Assembly (NCBI RefSeq): GCF_000756305.1
Contig: NZ_JRFE01000061.1
Location: forward strand, 51,370 to 85,603
Source: Myxosarcina sp. GI1
Lineage (GTDB): Bacteria; Cyanobacteriota; Cyanobacteriia; Cyanobacteriales; Xenococcaceae
Direction of reading: 5' to 3'
DNA: 34,234 nt
The notes beneath the pieces are model-generated. The model was not told the DNA's origin. It saw only the letters and a program-made list of their open reading frames with translations, and searched no databases. The translations under genes and the position numbers were made by a program. Positions 30,178 through 34,234 of this stretch are shown in pieces (the first letter of the stretch is position 1; every line of letters begins with the position of its first letter).

Positions 30178-32340
30178 GTGACAAGGTTCTATCCTCCTCT
30201 AACAGCTATAGCGATTGGTTTTGTTATCTCCATTTTTTCTGGTGCGGGCAGTGTCCTACAAGGTTTAGAGCATCAGCTTTACGATAGTTTTCTAAAATTG
30301 AAGCCATCGACCAATTCTTCCGAACCCTCGGTAATTATTGTTGCCATGACCGAGACGGATATCGCACGGTATGGCTTCCCTTTGGAGGATATAACTCTAG
30401 CCAAAACTCTCAAAGAAATCAAGCGACAAAATCCTAGTGCTATCGGGCTGGATCTGCACCGCAACGATAGTGTCGGACATGGTAAAACTCAATTAGAGCG
30501 AATTTATCAAACTACAAAAAACTTAATTGGGATAGAAAAAACTGACGGTGGAAATCCAGAAAATATTTCCATATCGGCTCCTCCAGTTTTGAAAAAAGAT
30601 AGGAGAACGGGAGCAAGCCAACTAATTGAAGATAGTCTCAACGGTATGATTCGTCGGGGATACCTGTATGTCAATAGTTCTAAAGAGAAAGAACCGCTAC
30701 CCAGCCTGGGATTGGCAGTAGCTTACCAGCACCTACAAAGATCGGGAATCTATCCTGAAGGATACGGTTCTCAAAATTCTCTCAAGCTAGGCGAGGTAGT
30801 ATTTCCAAAAATTACTATAGATTATTTAGATGAAAAGCGTTGTTTGGCAGAATCCGACAGAGATTTGCCAGATTTACTATCCCTACTGCTTCACCAAGCA
30901 AGCTGCATTTCTCTCAATCATTTATATAGAGCCGAGCAAATAGACGGCGACCAAATTTTGATAAACTTTCCCGCTGCCGTTCCTCTAATCCAAAAGATCG
31001 CGATTTCTAAAGTGCTAGAAGGAGATATCAAGCCAAATTTGTTCGAGAATCGGATGGTTTTTATCGGCTCTATCGCCGAAACCGTTGGCGATTATTTTCT
31101 TTCCCCCGTCGAATTAGCAAATGATTTCCCTGGAAACTACGGAGTAGAAATTCATGCCGCAATCGCCGCCCAAATTGTTAATGCCGTCGCACAGACAAGA
31201 ATGAACGTCAGACTATCTTCAGCTTGGGAACAAAATACTTATATACTACTATCATTATTAATAGTTTCTGCTGTAGGATGGTACGCACTTGATAGGCAAA
31301 TCTTTAAGCAAAAAAAACACACATTCGTTTTTTTGCTCGTTTTCGCGTATAGCTCTATTTTTATCCTCAGCAGTGGTTTCTTGGCAATTATGTTAGGTTG
31401 GTGGTTTCCTACTGCAACTAATCTCGTCACTTGTTTACTAAGTTTGAGTATTGTTTATGTTTTTTCTTTAAGAAAATCTCTTAATGAAGAGAGAAAAAGA
31501 AGAAAAGCATTACAGGAGATCGTTCTCACACAGCAGCGTTCTAAGGTGTTTAGCTCTCTCTCTTTTCAAGTTGCTCATACAGTAAGAAACAAAATTAATA
31601 GTATTTCTGGCTGCACGTATAATTCAATATTAGCTGTCCGAGAGCTTGGCGAGCTACTGGATGAATATATAAATCTGTTTTTAGAAGAAGAAGAAAGAGA
31701 AGAAATCAAAAGTTCTTTGGAATATTTAACTGAAAAATTAAGAACAATAGACGAAAATAATTTGATAATAGCTAATGAAATCAAGAAATTATACAAGGAA
31801 AGAAATGACCTTAAAAAAGTTTTAGAAAGTAATAGTAGTAATAAGTTAAGCAATTATTTCAGTTTTCAAGTTGTTGACTCTATTAACCGCGTTTTAGAAA
31901 ACATTAAAAGCAAATATAATCTGCAAGAAACAAATAGACGTATCGATACTATTAAAAATTATAATAAGGCAGATTTACAGGGAGTGACAATACCTATAGA
32001 AATAGAGAACGCTATTGAAAACATAGTAGATAACGCTTTTTACTACTTACTAGAAAAACAAAAAAAATCGATTTTTTTAGATTTAACTGTTACAATAACA
32101 GTTGTGAAAAATTCAAATACGACTATTACAATAAAAGATAATGGTATTGGAATACCATTATCCAACCGCCAAAAAATTTTCACAGATTTTTGGACGACAA
32201 AACGAGAAACAGAGGGGGAGTTAGGAATGGGTTTAGGATTGTATTTAGCAAAGGAATGGATAGAAGCGTATCGAGGAACTATAGAAGTTGATTCAGTTGT
32301 TGGCGAGTATACTGAGTTTAAAATTGTATTACCAAACTGA
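30178..32340 (+). CDS. CHASE2-domain membrane histidine kinase
   Basis: A 720-residue protein with a GTG start. Residues 4-22 are a membrane helix, and about 25-345 form an extracytoplasmic CHASE2 sensor domain (LEHQLYDSFLKLKP, PSVIIVAMTETDIARYGF, VFIGSIAETVGDYFLSP, GVEIHAAIAAQIVNA). Three helices follow at about 358-430, then a coiled coil. The dimerization helix holds H467 in VAHTVRNKINSISG, an atypical H-box (HxxRNKI instead of HELRTPL). The ATPase has the N box ENIVDNAFYYL, G1 DNGIGIP, FTDFWTTK and G2 GMGLGLYLA, so it should be active. No response regulator follows directly. It probably senses an envelope signal together with the CHAT and DUF928 neighbours. Confidence 0.9.
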   Translation: MTRFYPPLTAIAIGFVISIFSGAGSVLQGLEHQLYDSFLKLKPSTNSSEPSVIIVAMTETDIARYGFPLEDITLAKTLKEIKRQNPSAIGLDLHRNDSVGHGKTQLERIYQTTKNLIGIEKTDGGNPENISISAPPVLKKDRRTGASQLIEDSLNGMIRRGYLYVNSSKEKEPLPSLGLAVAYQHLQRSGIYPEGYGSQNSLKLGEVVFPKITIDYLDEKRCLAESDRDLPDLLSLLLHQASCISLNHLYRAEQIDGDQILINFPAAVPLIQKIAISKVLEGDIKPNLFENRMVFIGSIAETVGDYFLSPVELANDFPGNYGVEIHAAIAAQIVNAVAQTRMNVRLSSAWEQNTYILLSLLIVSAVGWYALDRQIFKQKKHTFVFLLVFAYSSIFILSSGFLAIMLGWWFPTATNLVTCLLSLSIVYVFSLRKSLNEERKRRKALQEIVLTQQRSKVFSSLSFQVAHTVRNKINSISGCTYNSILAVRELGELLDEYINLFLEEEEREEIKSSLEYLTEKLRTIDENNLIIANEIKKLYKERNDLKKVLESNSSNKLSNYFSFQVVDSINRVLENIKSKYNLQETNRRIDTIKNYNKADLQGVTIPIEIENAIENIVDNAFYYLLEKQKKSIFLDLTVTITVVKNSNTTITIKDNGIGIPLSNRQKIFTDFWTTKRETEGELGMGLGLYLAKEWIEAYRGTIEVDSVVGEYTEFKIVLPN

Positions 32341-32440
32341 TATTAGTTTTTGAGAATTGGTATTAGTTATTTAGCAAATTCTTTTGTAATTACTCTACGT
32401 TAATAATTCTCTGAGTTTAGAAATCTTCAATTTATTTGCA

Positions 32441-32578
32441 ATGCAGTTAGTTCGAGAAATTCCAGACATAAAACATGATTTTATTAATTTATCTCACGCT
32501 ATTCAAGATGGAAATATCGATCGAATAAATGAGTCTCTTTATACTATTAACGAAAAACAAAATCTGAAACATAATTAA
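32441..32578 (+). CDS. Small hypothetical protein, 45 residues
   Basis: ATG to TAA, reading MQLVREIPDI, then HDFINLSHAIQDGNIDRINESLYTINE. It lies 100 bp after the kinase on the same strand. Its HDFINLSHAIQDGN stretch is amphipathic and helical. It may be a small partner of the kinase or a random frame; its last 4 nt overlap the end of the convergent glycosidase gene. Confidence 0.3.
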   Translation: MQLVREIPDIKHDFINLSHAIQDGNIDRINESLYTINEKQNLKHN

Positions 32579-33174
32579 ATACTTATTTCCAAAATAGTAA
32601 CTTTATCTGATACTGAGACATCCATTGAATTCACATTGCTTACAGTTGTTTGAGCATCTTTACTTGTGTGAGGGTCGTATACTTTCGCCTGTTGTATATT
32701 GCTGCCAAAATTTAAAGTCAGATTTTTGGCAGGTACATTGATGTTGGAATTGGTATTGAGGTCGTAACCAGGCACTTCTTGCCATAAAGCTAGATAATAT
32801 CGCCCATCTTGTTTTTGCAGTAGAGTTTGATGAATATCTTTAGCATCTCCGCCAATTGCCAAGTCTAAAGAACCAGAGCCTCCCGAACTACCCACACCGC
32901 CTGAATCTAAAATATCAATCATATTTTCGATCGCCACAAAGCCAGGTTTTTTAGAACCATCCGCCCGTAGTAAGCCAAAGTTAAATTCTCTGCTATCACT
33001 GGCGCGGTCGTTAATTAATTCATAAAGATAGGTTCGTTCGATACCCAGATTGAAATATTCTAATAGTAGTCTCGGTAAATATTTACCAGCAGCTTCTTCC
33101 GATATGCCTTTGGGATCTTGCACAGAGTTAAAGTAGCCAGTTTCGGTGACAATCAGGGGTTTGTCTGCGCCACT
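32575..33174 (-). pseudogene. Glycoside hydrolase, 3' part (split by tandem duplication)
   Basis: This frame resumes the hydrolase in the second half of a 118-bp tandem duplication. It reads SGADKPLIVTETGYF, QDPKGISEEAAGKYLPRLLLE, then continues YFNLGIERTYLYELINDRASDS, a glycine/serine linker near 32870-32900 and a terminal beta domain (LLQKQDGRYYLALWQEVPGYD, LTLNFG, VTILEISI). It is the natural continuation of the protein encoded upstream, but is in another frame. If translated alone it could start at the GTG at 33123 (182 residues) and would lack the acid/base Glu. Confidence 0.75.
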
Positions 33175-33292
33175 ATTCTAATAGTAGTCTCGGTAAATAT
33201 TTACCAGCAGCTTCTTCCGATATGCCTTTGGGATCTTGCACAGAGTTAAAGTAGCCAGTTTCGGTAACAATCAGGGGTTTGTCCCCACCAGC
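33057..33292. repeat. 118-bp tandem duplication inside the hydrolase gene
   Basis: Units 33057-33174 and 33175-33292 are nearly identical over about the first 105 bp and differ toward the distal end (GTGACA against GTAACA; TCTGCGCC against CCCCACC). Because 118 is not a multiple of three, the second unit shifts the frame and leads to a stop. The differences at one edge suggest unequal exchange between two related genes and not a fresh slippage event. Confidence 0.85.
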
Positions 33293-34234
33293 CAGCTTGT
33301 AGTAAATAGGTAAATGCCAGAAAAGCTCGTCATTATATGGGTTTAAACCAGAGGGATAGTGATGGGCATTATTGAAATCGGCTTTTACTCGTCCCAACTC
33401 TGCTACGTCGGTTTTAACTCCGAAAGCATTGGACAAGCTAGGAGCAATTACTGGAATATTGGCAGTATCTCGGTCGCTTTTTATTGCCTGATAAAGATCT
33501 GCTTGATAGTTACTGAGTCCATTGGGAAAGTTTTGTCCTTTGTAAGTTTCATCCCTGGTATGATTCCATTCATTTGGTCCTTCTACCGACTCGATCGCCG
33601 CTCCGAATTCTTCTACTAGCTCGACAGACTCATCAAGACTAAGTTCTTCAGGGTTCATGACTAAATTAAATTCCATTCCCAGTTTTGCCAATTCCTTGAG
33701 CCTACTAATAGTTGTATTGTCATCTGGTCTAACACTAGTTCTTACATGACGAACATCTAATTCATCTAGCCTGGGTTTGATAACCGAATCGAAATTACCA
33801 TAGGCAGTTTCTCGGTTTCCTGCTTGAACTATAACTCCTATTGAGTCGAGGAAGTCGTCGGTACTGCGAGCTTTAACGTTACTCATATTAACGTTATTAG
33901 TGTCTTGTGTTTCAACGGCGTTGAGGACAGAAGATTTACTTTCAACAGTAACGTTTTCAACTTTATTGTTTTTGTCATTTACGCCATCGTTTACGTTTTT
34001 TTGCTCGAACGCTAACCAATTAAGGTTAAAGTAACCACTATCACCAACTTCTAGAAGCAGAATTTTATCCTCGCCACCATCGAGTTCGACATCTTGTAGC
34101 TCTATTGTCTGCCAATTTTGCCAGCCCCCCGTTCCAGTAACGGTAACTTTTCCAAGCAATTTATCATCTAGCTTGACATTTATTGAACCAGAAGTATCAT
34201 TCGGTGCGGCAACTCGAAATTTTAGGTCGTATGT
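33173..34234 (-). pseudogene. Glycoside hydrolase with N-terminal carbohydrate-binding module, 5' part (runs off the right edge)
   Basis: The frame is open to the end of the window, so the true start is outside. The visible protein begins with a CBM6-like beta sandwich (YDLKFRVAAPNDTSGSINV, GGWQNWQTIELQDVELDGG, YFNLNWLAFE). A polar Asn/Asp/Val linker follows, then a TIM-barrel glycosidase domain (DSIGVIVQAGNRETAYGN...). Candidate catalytic residues are the Glu in VEGPNEWNH (acid/base; visible residue 222) and in LIVTETGYF (nucleophile; visible residue 325), the clan GH-A pattern. The frame stops after YLPRLLLE because of the duplication. Bound glycan and GH family number are not determined. 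It is probably secreted or surface-attached. Confidence 0.78.

Noticed and set aside
1-34234. CRISPR array, rRNA or tRNA genes
   Set aside because: No regularly spaced direct repeats and no rRNA or tRNA signature sequences were seen on reading both strands.

Overview
The window is chromosomal-looking DNA from a cyanobacterium. It carries a psbA (photosystem II D1) gene, chlorophyll and bilin biosynthesis genes, many copies of the HIP1 octamer GCGATCGC, an A+T-rich composition, and typical cyanobacterial families (pentapeptide repeats, CHAT/TPR, DUF928, CHASE2 kinase). The species cannot be named from the sequence; a Pleurocapsales- or Chroococcales-type genome full of decayed insertions would fit.

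Layout. (1) 1-3.6 kb is a scarred accessory stretch: an orphan feoA, two decayed copies of the feoB 3' end, a pentapeptide-repeat gene whose 3' flank is duplicated 1.5 kb away, a MITE-like repeat and a secreted protein of unknown function. (2) 3.6-13.8 kb is a low-oxygen tetrapyrrole island: acsF/chlAII divergent from hemF, then a single-domain response regulator, heme oxygenase (HO-2 type), hemN, a BchE-like radical-SAM cyclase fused to a receiver and a LuxR-type HTH, and a DesF-type fatty-acid desaturase. IS630, vapC and GNAT material has been inserted between bchE and desF. (3) 14.0-18.9 kb is a six-gene operon in the order hdrC2-hdrB2-small membrane protein-hdrA-hdrC1-hdrB1. This is the gene content of the sulfur-oxidizing heterodisulfide-reductase-like (sHdr) system. 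(4) 19.1-21.9 kb holds a psbA with all three signature residues of the low-oxygen D1' form (A80, L158, A286), a nitronate monooxygenase-family gene and an ArsR-family repressor with Cys38, Cys95 and Cys99. (5) 22-26.9 kb holds pdxH, a dead 1.26-kb transposable element with perfect 23-bp inverted repeats, and a ParA/ParB-like pair behind an 18-bp perfect palindrome. (6) 26.9-32.6 kb holds a CHAT/TPR protein, a DUF928 protein and a CHASE2 histidine kinase. (7) 32.6-34.2 kb holds a secreted-type glycoside hydrolase gene broken by a 118-bp tandem duplication and running off the right edge.

The main result is a shared 22-bp inverted repeat, approximately TATATAACTA-N2-TAGTTAAATA, found at six places: between acsF and hemF, before desF, before the hdr operon, before psbA, before the nitronate monooxygenase gene, and before arsR itself. 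At psbA, arsR, the nitronate monooxygenase gene and acsF it lies between or over recognisable -35 and -10 boxes, as a repressor operator would. I infer that the ArsR protein is an autoregulated redox, sulfide or persulfide switch. It would control D1', oxygen-sparing chlorophyll and heme synthesis, a desaturase and an sHdr-like sulfur or thiol oxidation complex as one regulon for micro-oxic or sulfidic photosynthesis. No ChlR-type MarR activator is visible here. A BchE-receiver-HTH fusion and a stand-alone receiver are in the island instead.
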